Shown piece by piece: positions 32,234-42,760 of a stretch of 64,000 nucleotides of DNA. Numbering within the stretch: the first letter of the stretch is position 1; every line of letters begins with the position of its first letter. The stretch covers positions 55,074-119,073 of the forward strand of contig MSJI02000734.1 of the NCBI GenBank assembly GCA_001931905.2, given 5' to 3'. The notes beneath the pieces were generated by a model. The model ran no database searches. It was given only the letters and a program-made list of their open reading frames with translations, and was not told the origin of the DNA. This DNA is from Cladosporium sp. IMV 00045. Lineage: Eukaryota > Ascomycota > Dothideomycetes > Cladosporiales > Cladosporiaceae. The translations under genes were made by a program, and so were the position numbers.

Positions 32234-33835
32234 ATGGCTCCACGCACGTTTGTCGAGCTCGCTGCCAACCCGTCGCTCGAAAAGGACATGTCAGATGCCG
32301 AACTCTCCGCCATCTTCTCTGGTGTAACTGTAGAAACGTTTGATCCACTGTACGGCCCTCGTACGACTGTTCTGATTCGGTATCATCACCACGATCCAGC
32401 CACCATCTACCAGGCTACGGTCCCGCGAGCCGAGCTAGGGGATCAAGATGTGAGAGTTCATGCCAAACTACTTCGCCTTGCGACAGCTGAAGCATCCACA
32501 TTGCAAGGAGAAGTGCTTGGTGTCACTGGAAGAATTGACTGCGTGCGTAATTGCTATACGGCACCGCCGCTCCCGGGAAGTTGGTTGTTTAGAAGCAAAC
32601 ACGAACGTATGCCGAACACGGCTACATGCCAACGGAGTGGCACAAACGGTTCCGAGCACCTGAGCAGTTTCTTTCGCGCGCCCACGGAGGAAGTCCACGA
32701 TGCTACTCACGAAGCTCTGCCAAAGAACAATGTATTGACGTTAAGTGGACTCGGTCGGCTCGGTAAGCTCCCTCGCGAGATCCGAACTGAAGTCTACAAA
32801 CATGCATTCCTTCCAAGCTTTTGGCAGTGCTTTCGTACATGTAGTACACCAACAGACCTCGCTCTCCTCGGCATTCAGCACTCCAACAGTCAGACTCCAG
32901 AACTCTTCCGAACCTCTAGCGCCATCCGTGCAGAATGCCTCGAGCCTGTGTATAGTGGCACAAACAAACCGACGATCGTCATCGGCAGCAATGTGATCAC
33001 CTGTAACTTTCCACTCCAGGTTGGCATGGTGGCGGACCAGGTTGTGGATGGCAACAAGTCACAGGTCCCATCTGCTGAAGAGCTCTTCATTGGCATTCAA
33101 GCCCCTTCGCCGCGGTCAGTCGCTGCTATGGCCGCAGTACGCCTCCAAGTCGAACGAGTAACGCATCTGATCAACGCCATTTCTGCCAACCACCGCGTCC
33201 CGCCAATTCGAGTATCCTTCGAGACCAAAAACACCAGAAGCTTCTGTCTACGCAGCGACTTCGAAATCCTGATGGCACCTCTTTACAAGCTTCGCCTTCC
33301 ACCTGTCGATGAGAACCTCAAGTACCGTCTTCCCCTGTTAATCGAGCGCTTGATGTACCCAATGGAGTCTGACACCAAACGCATCGAGACCTGCAATCTG
33401 ATCGAGTCCGCAATTGAACATCCAGATCGCGATCATTCGAGACTCAAATACCGCCAGTTGATGATCGACGTCAAACTCTCTCTTGCGATCTGTCCAAACA
33501 GAGTCTTACGGGCCCCGTTTCGAACTTGGGAAGTCACTCCCCTGTCTGAGAATGCCGTAAGACGTCTCGCGCAGGACGTCAAGGATCTCGTTGCCTGGTA
33601 CAAGTCCAAAAGGATTCAGCCGGCGGAATGGATGAATGTGTTGCACCAAACCTTGGCTTGGGAGACCATCGACCTGGCTCAGGTCGAACAACTGGCGAAA
33701 CAAGTTGTTGGGGACCGGAGTATGCAAAGCGTAGGTGGGGTTGGAAGTTCTCCGGTCGTTTGCACTTGGGCAAGTGGACACACGAGTGCGTTTAACCCTT
33801 TCTTCAAGGAGGGAGAGGAGCAATACTGGGAATGA
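32234..33835 (+). CDS. Hypothetical protein with F-box-like LPREIR motif
   Basis: Single exon, 533 aa from ATG 32234. No known enzyme family. In the middle (near residues 170-190) it carries GLGRLGKLPREIRTEVYKHA, a motif (LPxEIRxxIY) at the head of many lineage-expanded Dothideomycete F-box-like proteins. It is followed by the typical TSSAIRAECLEPVYSGTNKP, where such proteins mention a returned local structure. The N-terminal 150 residues (FVELAANPSLEKDMSDAELS) and the C-terminal helix-rich region are unassigned. Single-exon structure and even codon use suggest an intact gene. A role in ubiquitin ligase assembly is only a family-level guess. Confidence 0.7.
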   Translation: MAPRTFVELAANPSLEKDMSDAELSAIFSGVTVETFDPLYGPRTTVLIRYHHHDPATIYQATVPRAELGDQDVRVHAKLLRLATAEASTLQGEVLGVTGRIDCVRNCYTAPPLPGSWLFRSKHERMPNTATCQRSGTNGSEHLSSFFRAPTEEVHDATHEALPKNNVLTLSGLGRLGKLPREIRTEVYKHAFLPSFWQCFRTCSTPTDLALLGIQHSNSQTPELFRTSSAIRAECLEPVYSGTNKPTIVIGSNVITCNFPLQVGMVADQVVDGNKSQVPSAEELFIGIQAPSPRSVAAMAAVRLQVERVTHLINAISANHRVPPIRVSFETKNTRSFCLRSDFEILMAPLYKLRLPPVDENLKYRLPLLIERLMYPMESDTKRIETCNLIESAIEHPDRDHSRLKYRQLMIDVKLSLAICPNRVLRAPFRTWEVTPLSENAVRRLAQDVKDLVAWYKSKRIQPAEWMNVLHQTLAWETIDLAQVEQLAKQVVGDRSMQSVGGVGSSPVVCTWASGHTSAFNPFFKEGEEQYWE

Positions 33836-34531
33836 GGTCAGCCACATGTGAATGCATTCATTGGCTCGAGGATTTCCAAGACCAATACACCCGAATGTAC
33901 AAAGTGGGAAAGCTCAATACTTTGGCATCGATCAAGTGCTGTGAGAGGACTTCTCCTAACGCGGTCTCCGTATGACTGGTCAATCCTGTTCACGTTATTG
34001 CAGACCGGGTCACTTGCATTACATGGCGAAATCAAAAAACCAAAAACGACTGACGGCACGACTTGACGGATGAACGAATCAATACATGAAATGAGGACTC
34101 GATGAACTCTACAAAACTTCAATGAATTACTGTACTGTTTCTTACAAAATCTCCTCATGAGCCTGAATCATTCTTGTTTCTATTAGCTGCGTTATTTGCC
34201 CATTTCTTCGCCGATTGACCTGTCGCCTAGTCCCCAATGCACTATACCATATTCCGGTATATCGGATTGTCGGCGAACGATAGCGGGGCATGAGCTTCCC
34301 CACTTCAAGCGTCATGCATGGTCTTGTTGTTGTCACCATACCAACACGAAACACCGTCACTCAAACCAACCTAACGGGAATAATAAATAGTTTCAGAACA
34401 AATTGAACACAAGAGTCTCATCCTCTTCTCATACCCACATCCCGTGATAACCACCACACCGCAAACACTCAAACCTCCAAACTCCACCCAGAAAACACAA
34501 CCCAACCCCAGAGCAGCTTCCAACTGCAACA
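33836..34531. other. Intergenic
   Basis: About 0.7 kb of moderately AT-rich sequence, then a C/A-rich 5' leader just before the tautomerase start. A short palindrome-like TACCATATTCCGGTATATCGG lies near 34245. No gene supported. Confidence 0.4.
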
Positions 34532-35110
34532 ATGCCCTACTACGAAATAAACCACACGACCCTTCTAACCGCCTCCCAAAAAGACGACCTCGCCGCCCGA
34601 ATCACCTCCATCCACAGCACGCGCTTCTCCACCCCGCGCCTCTTCGTGAACGTCAAATACACCGACATCTCCGCCAACCCCTTCTACATCGGCGGCAAAG
34701 CTTGCTCCAAATCACACATACTCGCCCACGTGCGCACGGGGCCCTCCCGCTCGACCTCAGATTTCAACGCGCTGTGCTCCGACCTCACAGCGGCTTGGGA
34801 CGAGATCGTAAAGCCCCTGCCGAAAGTGCGGCGGAGCGCGCCGGATACCGACGAGGAGAGGGGGCTGTACTCGGTTTTTGTGCTGGGGGATATCGTGGCG
34901 GGGAGGGAAGCGGGGTTTGAGATTCCCGAGGCGGGCAAGGATGCGGAGTGGTTGGCGGAGAATATGAATGCTTTTAAGGCGAGGGCGGAGGATGGGGAGG
35001 GGGAGTTTGGGGAGTTGGTGAGGGAGGTGGAGGAGAGGGGATTGATTAGGGGCAAGAAGACGGCGGCGCAGCAGTTGGAGGAGATGATGGGGTGGGGGGA
35101 TAGTGCGTAG
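34532..35110 (+). CDS. Tautomerase-like (cis-CaaD / oxalocrotonate tautomerase-like) protein
   Basis: Single exon, 192 aa. It begins MPYYEINHTTLL, so after Met removal Pro1 is N-terminal, as needed for tautomerase-superfamily catalysis. It also shows LAARITSIHSTRFSTPRLFV, NVKYTDISANPFYIGG and ILAHVRTGPSR, the layout of the fungal Tautomerase_3-type family. The C-terminal third is Glu/Gly/Arg-rich (EEMMGWGDS end). Substrate unknown. Third-codon positions are almost all C up to about 34800 and almost all G after about 34850, a sharp change within one gene. Confidence 0.8.
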   Translation: MPYYEINHTTLLTASQKDDLAARITSIHSTRFSTPRLFVNVKYTDISANPFYIGGKACSKSHILAHVRTGPSRSTSDFNALCSDLTAAWDEIVKPLPKVRRSAPDTDEERGLYSVFVLGDIVAGREAGFEIPEAGKDAEWLAENMNAFKARAEDGEGEFGELVREVEERGLIRGKKTAAQQLEEMMGWGDSA

Positions 35111-35254
35111 GGGTTGGTTTGCTTTGAGGGTTTTCATTGCTATCGTAATACGTTTTGAGTAAGTGAGGAGGGGAAATGATTAGCTCGTACAGGGTGATAT
35201 CGTATCGCTCAAACGCCAGAATTGATAATGAAGGAGACAGTCGCAGTCTTGAAC

Positions 35255-36052
35255 TTAATGACGGATGCAACGGGACCATGCTGTGAACTTGTTAGCAGCG
35301 CGCTCAGAAGTGATTATGATTAGAGAGAGCTTACCAGGCAAACCACAACCGAAACCGACCAAAAGATAAATCAAGAACACAATAACGAAGCAAAGCATGA
35401 CCATCAGCTTCATGTTCTTCCACCACATTCTCCTCTTAAGCCCTCTTGACCTAACACGGAAGTCCCTTGCACTCCCACCCAGCCGGTCAGTCTTGTCGAC
35501 CAGGAGATCCAATCTCTCGCCACGTTCCAGTACCCTCTCGATGTTCTCAGTCATGATGCCACGCACATTGTCAATCTCCCCCTGTACATTCTTGAAAGCA
35601 TCTTCCTGGCCACCTTTTGTCGTGCCGTACTCCACCATCAGACTCTTGAGTTGCGCATTGTACGCAGCGGCTCCATACGCAGGCAGCGCGGCAAAGTCGG
35701 TATGCTCGGGGTCGTACGAAGCAAGGAAGCGCTTCTTGATCTCGACGAGGAAGCCAAAGGGTACGCGGCGGCCGAGATCAGCTTTCGCGACGACGAGATA
35801 GGTCAAGCCAGGCGCAGAAAGGGAATCGGCATGGTTGGAGGCGGATCCTGCGTCGGCGATGTAGTGGATCAGGTTTTGGTTGTGGGTATAGGTGAGCTTT
35901 TGAGGGGAATCGTGGGAGATCTTGGGGAGGATCACGGAGGCGAGGCTGCTAGTTCCAGATGCTGCAGAGACGGTATGTTCGGCGAGAATGGTATTCTTGT
36001 ACGCGACGCAGGAATAGAGGAGAGGTGTTGCTGGGGTGGATGAGGATGCCAT
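35255..36052 (-). CDS. Longin-domain R-SNARE (VAMP7/Nyv1-type)
   Basis: Vesicle SNARE for fusion at vacuole or endosome. Two exons (36052-35335 and 35280-35255; 54-nt intron with GCTAAC branch point) give 247 aa. The longin domain is at residues about 8-130 (LLYSCVAYKNTILAEHT, YLVVAKADLGRRVPFGFLVE). The SNARE coiled coil is at about 150-210 (NVQGEIDNVRGIMTENIERV, ERGERLDLLVDKTDRLGGSA) with the zero-layer Arg in IERVLERGERLD. A C-terminal membrane anchor follows (MVMLCFVIVFLIYLLVGFG). The short last exon adds PAWSRCIRH after the anchor. Assignment between Nyv1 and VAMP7 naming is not attempted. Confidence 0.9.
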   Translation of the reverse strand: MASSSTPATPLLYSCVAYKNTILAEHTVSAASGTSSLASVILPKISHDSPQKLTYTHNQNLIHYIADAGSASNHADSLSAPGLTYLVVAKADLGRRVPFGFLVEIKKRFLASYDPEHTDFAALPAYGAAAYNAQLKSLMVEYGTTKGGQEDAFKNVQGEIDNVRGIMTENIERVLERGERLDLLVDKTDRLGGSARDFRVRSRGLKRRMWWKNMKLMVMLCFVIVFLIYLLVGFGCGLPGKLSLIIITSERAANKFTAWSRCIRH

Positions 36053-37124
36053 GATGGCGAGGCGAGCGGTCAGAAGTGATGGGAGCAGTCGGGTGAGATA
36101 ATGATTTTCGCGAGGTTGATTCAGTAGATTTAGAGGCCTTGACTGCTCTGAATATCTGATTTCACAACTTGTATTAGGTTATTTGGGCAGATTTGTTTGA
36201 TTGGCAGTCAAAGGCAGCAGGATATGAAAGACAAACATACATGGACGGCTTGAGAAACAGGTCACGTGAAAAGCCTTTGACGTCACTTCCCATTTGCTTT
36301 TATCGGTGCGAGCGGCTCAAACACTTCGCCTCCAGGTCAAGGCAGAGATTCATGGTATGTCTTGATCTCTCTCACAAGTCGTTTCTATATTGTCTCTAGG
36401 TTACAAAAATGCATCCTGCAACACCAGCATACGCATCAATCTAGACCTCCCAATTCTTCGGCCAGATGCGCGCTTTCAATCTCCCTCCATCCCCAGGCCT
36501 CGGTCCAAATCAATATTGCGGGGAAGCTCCACACGCTTGCAGACGAGAGAGCTATATCAGAACCACACAAGACAAACCACGCCTCCATCAGGCAACCCGA
36601 AGACCAGGGTCCCCGAGAATCCCTCAAGTCAGGTGGTCCCAACGGCCATGCAAAATCATGCATGCAGTAGTTCCAGCGGAGCGGAGACGAAGATCATTTG
36701 GTAATGCACGCGCGCGTGAAAGGAACCGGACGAAAACCAAAAGCCTAGATCTGTAGGTACGGTACGGTGCGGTTTTTGTAGGTAACAGCTGCGGGTGAGG
36801 TCGGTGAAGGTCTTGGGTCTTTCTCTCTACGAGTAGCAGGTGTGGACAAGACTTCCTTTTCAAGCGGCATCCCTGCGATTTTCGTAATTGATAGATCACT
36901 TCAGCTTCTCTTTCTCTCCTTCCCTCCTTCTGCCTTCCTCCAGTTTGTCCTCCGTGCATCGTGTCCATGTGATATCAATTCCATTGGCCTTGCCACATCA
37001 ATCAGAGCACCACAACATTCCTCCATTCGATCTTCAACAATCGACCTGCAGGCGAAACATCCAAACATCCAAAGCCCCAAACACTTGGCACTCATTCAAG
37101 CAAGCAAGCAAAACACCACCCACA
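36053..37124. other. Intergenic, divergent promoter region
   Basis: 1.07 kb between the R-SNARE gene (minus) and the three-exon small gene (plus). It contains CT-rich tracts near 36900-36950 (TTCTCTTTCTCTCCTTCCCT) typical of fungal promoters, and direct AGCAAGCAAGCAAAAC repeats just upstream of the small gene. No coding frame supported. Confidence 0.45.
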
Positions 37125-37460
37125 ATGGCTTTCCTAAGGTACACAAACCACCCCTCCTCCCCTACCCAGACCAACCATCCCTCGCTAAAACCAATCTTGT
37201 TTCCCCAGCGGCCGCTCCGGCATCGTCCTCACCATGGCATCAGCAGCAGGCGCCTTCGCCATGCTCTCCTGGCGCACGGCGGCGCGCGAGCAGCGCAACA
37301 TGCAGCCGGGAAATTTGCACGTTAGGACGGAGAGGTCTGGTGAGTCTGCTTTGCCTTGAAGTACCCGGCGGGTTGTGAGTGTGGGGAGTTGGAAACAAGT
37401 GCTGGTGGGGAGACGGTTTTGCTGACGATTGTTGGGGTGGGCGTAGGTGGTGGTGTTTGA
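37125..37460 (+). CDS. Conserved-looking 52-residue membrane protein in three exons
   Basis: Easily missed gene. Exons 37125-37138 (14 nt), 37209-37339 (131 nt) and 37447-37460 (14 nt) join in frame to 52 aa: MAFLSGRSGIVLTMASAAG, then AFAMLSWRTAAREQRNM, then PGNLHVRTERSGGGV and TGA. Introns have GTACAC...CCCCAG and GTGAGT...GCGTAG signals. One hydrophobic helix spans residues about 9-27, followed by a basic Arg-rich segment, as in small mitochondrial inner-membrane or ER proteins. The Met before the helix lies in a CACAATGG context. I do not recognise a named family. The precise fit of two splice junctions onto a GGGV-stop ending supports reality. Confidence 0.7.
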
Positions 37461-37897
37461 TATCGACGTTGATCTTGGTGAGAATGTAAAGAGGTGGTGA
37501 GGGGGTAAAGAGGAGGGATGGAGTGGAGATTACGAGGATCATCAGTGATGGCTTGAGATGCTGGTGTTGGGTTGGGGCAAGGAACGGGAAATATACGTCT
37601 TTACGACTGGTCGGAGTTTGGTTGTTTCGGATGAAGGATGGGAATGGGGACATGGTTGTGACGGATAATCGGCTTGACTATCGATGAGGGAAAGGGATAC
37701 TTTCGTTTTCTTTGTAATTTCTGATATCGATATCATGGGATCTTTTGAATACACGCTCGTATGCTTAAGGCACAATGCTCTGCGAAAGCCAAAATCGATA
37801 ACGCCCATATCTTCTAGCGTGAAAGCCGCGTGACGAAACGCTCAGTAATAAAACCATGCCACATCCCATACGCAAGCCAAGCCAAATCAAATCAACA
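37461..37897. other. Intergenic, convergent 3' flanks
   Basis: 437 bp between the small gene and the YVC1 stop codon. No gene or repeat recognised. Confidence 0.4.
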
Positions 37898-40800
37898 TCA
37901 CTCATCCTTGACCCCCTCCTCAGAACCCCCAGCGGTCCCCGGCCTTTCCTCCCCCACATAATCCGTATTAACACTCCCACTCTTCGAATGGCCCGGCCCC
38001 AAGACCGAAACAGGACTATGCGTATCCTCCCCGTCATCCACGCCCTCCTCCTCCTTCAAGCCACTGCCCGGCCTCTCCTCCTTCCCTTTCCCCTTCTCCC
38101 TCCTCGCCACCTTCCTCGGACTCCTCTTCCCATCGCCTCTCTCCCCCTTGACCCTCGCCCTATGACTGGCAGCGACAAAAGGCCCCGTCTCGCCCTCACT
38201 TCCACGCCTAGAAACCGCCGCACTCGAAGAAATCGTCTTGATCTCCTTGAGGACCTCGCGAAACCCTTCCTCCAGCGTATTCATCCTCGCCAACATAATC
38301 CTATTGACCATACCCTTCTCCTCCTCCTCACTGCGCTTCTTCTCCTCAAGCCTGCGGCGCTCGAGCGTGCGCTCGCGCAAGAAAGCCTCGGAGAAAGACG
38401 CCGGGATGCCCGCGAAATCGTCGCCGCCGCCAGGGCCTCCGACGCCACCGCCTCCGCCGAGCGTGTTGAATTTGTTATCACCGATTTCGCTGGCGAGGTC
38501 GAGCGCGCGCGCGTTGAAGGACGGTTGGCGGCGCGAGGGGGGCGGGATGTCCATGTCCATGAAAGAGAGCCCGCCGAAGGTGTTGGGCGCTGTGCTCTGG
38601 CGGGGTCCGAGGCCGGGGCGGGCGGGCGGGCGGTTCGCTTTTGGTTTCGGCGTGCGGGCGCCGGAGGGGATATTGAGGTGGGGTGTGGCGGTGCCAGTGC
38701 CGGTGCCGCCGCTGCTGGTGTGTCTGTTGGAGGCCTGGCCGCTGCGGGTGGTTCTGGTGACGGGGCGGATGGCTTCGCGATCTGCGCCTTGAGGGGCGAA
38801 GAGCATTGTGCTGCTGGAGACGTTGCGTTGGTGCGGCTGGCGTTGTGGCAACATGTCGGGTGAGTCCCGCAGGCGAGCTCTCGCAGCTGTGGAGAGGGGT
38901 GTGTAAGGAGGGCGAATGGCCGCTGGTGTTTGGAAGACTTCGTTGTCGCTTTCGTCTCCTGGGGTTCCACTGTGCTTTCGGTCCAGGACGGAAATGCTCT
39001 CACCCAGCCCGGGGGTCACATTATCGGTATCGGACTCGAGCTGCTCGTCGTCGCCATCCGCGTCAGTCTCTTGCGGCTGCACATCAGGAAGCTCGTCGGC
39101 TGTTTCGTCTTCTTCGACGATCCGCTTGGGTCTCTTCGGCGCCTTCTGTGACATCCGATCAGGGTCGCTTGTGACACTTCTTGTTGCAGTTGAGAAGTTC
39201 CTGCCGAGTAAGCTAGATCGCAAACCACCTGTGTTTGCACGCTTGAACGGAGGCTTCCTGTTTTCCAACCGCTCGACGATACTTCTTGGCTGTTCGACGG
39301 GAGGGCTTGCACCGCCTTGCTCGTCGGCGTTTTGCATCCATCTGTCGACGACAGTCGTGCTGTTGCGGCGTTCTGGGTCCATGCCCTCAGCGGTCGTGCG
39401 CATCGTGCTCCCCTTGTATGGCCTACGGAAGACTTCGTCCAACGCACGGTCTTTCGAGAAGCTGATCACAGAAGGCTCTCTCAGCTTCGTGCCTGGGCTG
39501 AAGACATCCGGTGCTTTGCTCAAAGAGAATGCCATAGGTTTGCTCTGGCTACGAGCAGGCCTTTCCACCAAGTCTGTCGGCCCATAAGCGAGATTGGATA
39601 GCAAGACTCGCTCGTAGGAGAAGATCAGAAACAGCACTGGGAAGTGACTGATCTTGATGATGGTCCGGTTGAATTTGACGTATTGCCGGAACGGTACGAC
39701 ATATCGCAACGGGCTCAAGACCCATCCAATTACGTTCGTCGGTGCGATGTAGCTGAAAAGTGCGTCTGACTTGACCATGCTGATCGTGTTGATAGCGAAC
39801 AAAAATTGGTGCTCCTCTTCGGCGTTGCGGACAATAGCCATAAAGCTATTGGTCAAGACGGTGATCAAGATGGTCACGATCAGGAAATGACAAATGATCA
39901 GGAAGGATCCCATTATGGCCTTTCCGAGAATGTTGTAGCTTCCCCACTTGTCCCAAGCGGCTGGCGTGAAACCCATCAGGATCTGAAATAGAGCATAAGC
40001 CACGTTGTTGGCATCGGTGGTTTCGTCCGCGAAAGACAGACTGAAAGCGACGAAGAAGCCAGAGCAAGAGATTAGGATTAAAATCAGGACCGCCATGAGA
40101 TCCTGTGCCATCAGGCGGAATGCGATGAGCAGTTGTGAAAAGTAGCGGTAATGGTCGAGCACGCTGAAGAGGCGAGGAAAGAGGAGGATTGCGGTAGAAC
40201 CCAGTGCATCGTATGCCATGCTTGCAATGCGATGCTTGCCTTGATCGGCCAGAACAATACCGTATAAGCGAAGAATGTAGTAAACGCTGAACAACAACAA
40301 GATGCCGAGATCGAATGCGTTCCAGAAACTGAGAATGTACAGGCCAAAGCCTTGCTCGGTGAAGCCAATGACCTCGTCGAGCATGTATCCAATTGACCAG
40401 AACCAGAAAACAACTTCGAGAGGTGTGATTGTTACACTTCGGTCGTATAGTACAGCGATGTAGAGTGCTAGCATCATGGCAAAGGAAATGGTGGAAAAGA
40501 GCTGACGATACCTGGGTACACGGAGTCGCGAAAGCTTGAAGAGTGAAGAGTCGTGAGGGTCGTACAAGGTGGCTGAGCGTCTACCGGTGCCGCGAACTTC
40601 GGGCTTTTTACTCGTGCGTGTTTCTTGGGCCTTGCGAGAGAGGACCGAGTCGGCGGGAAGAGCACTTGGCGAGTGATCGTTTAAAGTACCGTAGCCGCCA
40701 TTAATGGCCCTTTGGCGAGGCGCTCTACGATGCAAGTTATCGGCTTCAGAGTGGAAGACGATAGTGCCTGCCCAGATGGCTTCCAGGTGCTGCACGACTA

Positions 40801-41644
40801 GAGGGTGGGCCAAGAAGCGCTTTGCTTGCGATCTTATAGCAATCTCAATCGTGCTGACCCTAGCACCTTTGCCGCGAGTTTGCTGCTGCTGGATATCGTC
40901 CACATATGCAGGAACATTATTGCCTGGCGTGCCTCTGTCGGTCGCCGTTGGTGACATGCCTTGTAGGGGGTCAAAATCGTAAGAGAGCGCATCAATGAGC
41001 TCGCGGACGGTGAACTCTTTGAGCAGGCGCATAGCAAGCAGCTCACTCAAGAGCGCGCGTGTACGCGACACGCCTACATTGCCCGGGTGAAGCTGGCCTT
41101 CCTTTTGGAATTGCAGGCCATTGGCAATCAGCGCGCATAGGGTCGCGCGATTAAAATGATTCGTGCGAATTGCCGACTGGATGGGCTTGACCAGGAACTG
41201 GCTGACCTGAGGGCTGCGCAATTGTTCCCAAGAGAGAGTCGTCTCCGCGCGCGCCACAATCAACAAGCGAATGGCATGCGTGATGTTGTACATTGGCAGA
41301 CGGTCGAGGTGCGCCGCTGAGAAAATGGGTAACAGTGGCGTGTCGACATCTTCGTCCTCGTTGTCCTCGCCATCCTCGTCCGCATCCTCATCGTCCAACT
41401 CTTCCTCGTCGTCGACATTGTCGCGGTAGCGCACATGGTCGAAATATCCCTGCTCTTGAAAACGCGACGACCCGTCCACAGCATCGCTCTCGTCATGAAG
41501 AGCTCTACCAGCAGCGCGGTGGCGCGAGGTCTCGGGAGATCCAGCGAATGGCGAGTAGTCGTAGGCTTCTCGATCAGATTCACGCGCTCGCCCTCTTCCT
41601 CTCCCTCTCCCACCTTTTGATGAGTTGTTCCAGAAACCAAACAT
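37898..41644 (-). CDS. YVC1: Vacuolar TRP-type calcium channel Yvc1
   Basis: Cation channel that releases Ca2+ from the vacuole on osmotic or mechanical stimulation. Single exon, 1248 aa. After a Gly/Arg-rich and acidic N-terminus (EELDDEDADEDGEDNEDED), the conserved cytosolic region runs from about residue 105 (LPMYNITHAIRLLIVARAET, LSWEQLRSPQVSQFLVKPIQ). Six membrane spans lie at about 400-640 (FSTISFAMMLALYIAVLYD, DLGILLLFSVYYILRLYGIV, FLIICHFLIVTILITVLTNS), with the pore-loop region ALFQILMGFTPAAWDKWG, then NSFMAIVRNAEEEHQFLFAI. The long C-terminal tail is disordered with acidic DETADELPD-type patches and ends in KDE. Within the tail, composition flips on the plus strand near 38450. Confidence 0.92.
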   Translation of the reverse strand: MFGFWNNSSKGGRGRGRGRARESDREAYDYSPFAGSPETSRHRAAGRALHDESDAVDGSSRFQEQGYFDHVRYRDNVDDEEELDDEDADEDGEDNEDEDVDTPLLPIFSAAHLDRLPMYNITHAIRLLIVARAETTLSWEQLRSPQVSQFLVKPIQSAIRTNHFNRATLCALIANGLQFQKEGQLHPGNVGVSRTRALLSELLAMRLLKEFTVRELIDALSYDFDPLQGMSPTATDRGTPGNNVPAYVDDIQQQQTRGKGARVSTIEIAIRSQAKRFLAHPLVVQHLEAIWAGTIVFHSEADNLHRRAPRQRAINGGYGTLNDHSPSALPADSVLSRKAQETRTSKKPEVRGTGRRSATLYDPHDSSLFKLSRLRVPRYRQLFSTISFAMMLALYIAVLYDRSVTITPLEVVFWFWSIGYMLDEVIGFTEQGFGLYILSFWNAFDLGILLLFSVYYILRLYGIVLADQGKHRIASMAYDALGSTAILLFPRLFSVLDHYRYFSQLLIAFRLMAQDLMAVLILILISCSGFFVAFSLSFADETTDANNVAYALFQILMGFTPAAWDKWGSYNILGKAIMGSFLIICHFLIVTILITVLTNSFMAIVRNAEEEHQFLFAINTISMVKSDALFSYIAPTNVIGWVLSPLRYVVPFRQYVKFNRTIIKISHFPVLFLIFSYERVLLSNLAYGPTDLVERPARSQSKPMAFSLSKAPDVFSPGTKLREPSVISFSKDRALDEVFRRPYKGSTMRTTAEGMDPERRNSTTVVDRWMQNADEQGGASPPVEQPRSIVERLENRKPPFKRANTGGLRSSLLGRNFSTATRSVTSDPDRMSQKAPKRPKRIVEEDETADELPDVQPQETDADGDDEQLESDTDNVTPGLGESISVLDRKHSGTPGDESDNEVFQTPAAIRPPYTPLSTAARARLRDSPDMLPQRQPHQRNVSSSTMLFAPQGADREAIRPVTRTTRSGQASNRHTSSGGTGTGTATPHLNIPSGARTPKPKANRPPARPGLGPRQSTAPNTFGGLSFMDMDIPPPSRRQPSFNARALDLASEIGDNKFNTLGGGGGVGGPGGGDDFAGIPASFSEAFLRERTLERRRLEEKKRSEEEEKGMVNRIMLARMNTLEEGFREVLKEIKTISSSAAVSRRGSEGETGPFVAASHRARVKGERGDGKRSPRKVARREKGKGKEERPGSGLKEEEGVDDGEDTHSPVSVLGPGHSKSGSVNTDYVGEERPGTAGGSEEGVKDE

Positions 41645-42760
41645 GGTCGCCTAATACCGGCTCAGGTAGCCGGCAGACTGTTGCAGTCAATTTCTGCAAT
41701 CCGGGGCCTCAATGGCTCGGAAGCTTCAGATGCTTGCAGGTGGTAGAGGCAAGGCGTGGTATTTCTCTCGCGATACTCGGTGCGTGGGCTCCCGCTAACC
41801 TGGCACTTTCGACGGTGCGCTCCGACAAGGCCACTCACCCTTGTGTCGCCGGACGCAACATGACGGGGCTCGGGAAGTGGAAGTACACGATAGTATACAT
41901 ACACACAGCACTCTGCGCGGGACAGGCTTGCCGTCTTTGATATGCAATTCGACCTATCAGCACGGGCCTAACGCCACGCCTGCGTCTGTTTCGCGCAGAT
42001 CACCACCGACTAATGGACAAGTGCCTCATAGCTGGCAGCTGCTATATGCCGAGGTCTACCCTGACTGTCCAATGCAGAAGGTGAGCAGACAAACATGGGA
42101 TGGGAGGGTGTGCGCGATTAGATAGATGGAGGAGAGACATGGAGAGATCACACGCAAGCCGTGAGTTTTGCGCATCATAACGCGGGCAATAAACAAAGGC
42201 AAGGTCGAAGCTAGAGAGGCGCGTGGATGGGCATGTAATCGTGCAGTCACCGCGCGCACGCAATTCTGCACCAAAAAATGGCCCGGCCGAGAAGACGCAT
42301 GCGCCTTTTCGCTTCCAGCTTTGCTGATGGCTTCATCGACCGGTGGGGCATCTTTTGCCCAAACCTGGAGATACAGAACTTTGTCCTGCAGAGGCAAGTT
42401 TTTGCCTCACTTGCCTCCCACCCCTGCCACCACCTGATTGGTGAATGCCTTGCATACAATCGACTTAGGCCAACCTCACTCGCCGATACCACCGCTCACG
42501 AGACCATCGACTTGGCCACAATTGCCTCTCTGCCGCCGACAATCTTGCCTTCTCCAAACTAGCTAGCAAAGCAAAAACCGGCGGTGAACAGATCCTCGAT
42601 TCTCCTCTTCTACACCTCCCGCACCCCGAGCTGCATATCCCGCACACTGGTTTATATCTCGCGATCGTCATTCCCCCGTCAACACCCTGCAGCCACGCAT
42701 CCCGAGCTAGGCTCGAAAAGCGCGCTTGGAGAAATCCAGCTTATCGCCACTCTACCCACC
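41645..42760. promoter_or_regulatory. Divergent promoter region YVC1 / EIF1AD
   Basis: 1.1 kb between divergent start codons. An ATTGG (inverted CCAAT) lies near 42440 and TTTATATCTCG near 42651. No supported coding frame; both 5' UTRs probably lie here. Confidence 0.45.

Noticed and set aside
37856..38863. 335-codon plus-strand open frame overlapping YVC1
   Set aside because: It lies wholly opposite the low-complexity C-terminal tail of YVC1, is itself low-complexity Arg/Pro/Leu, and owes its length to GC-rich composition.
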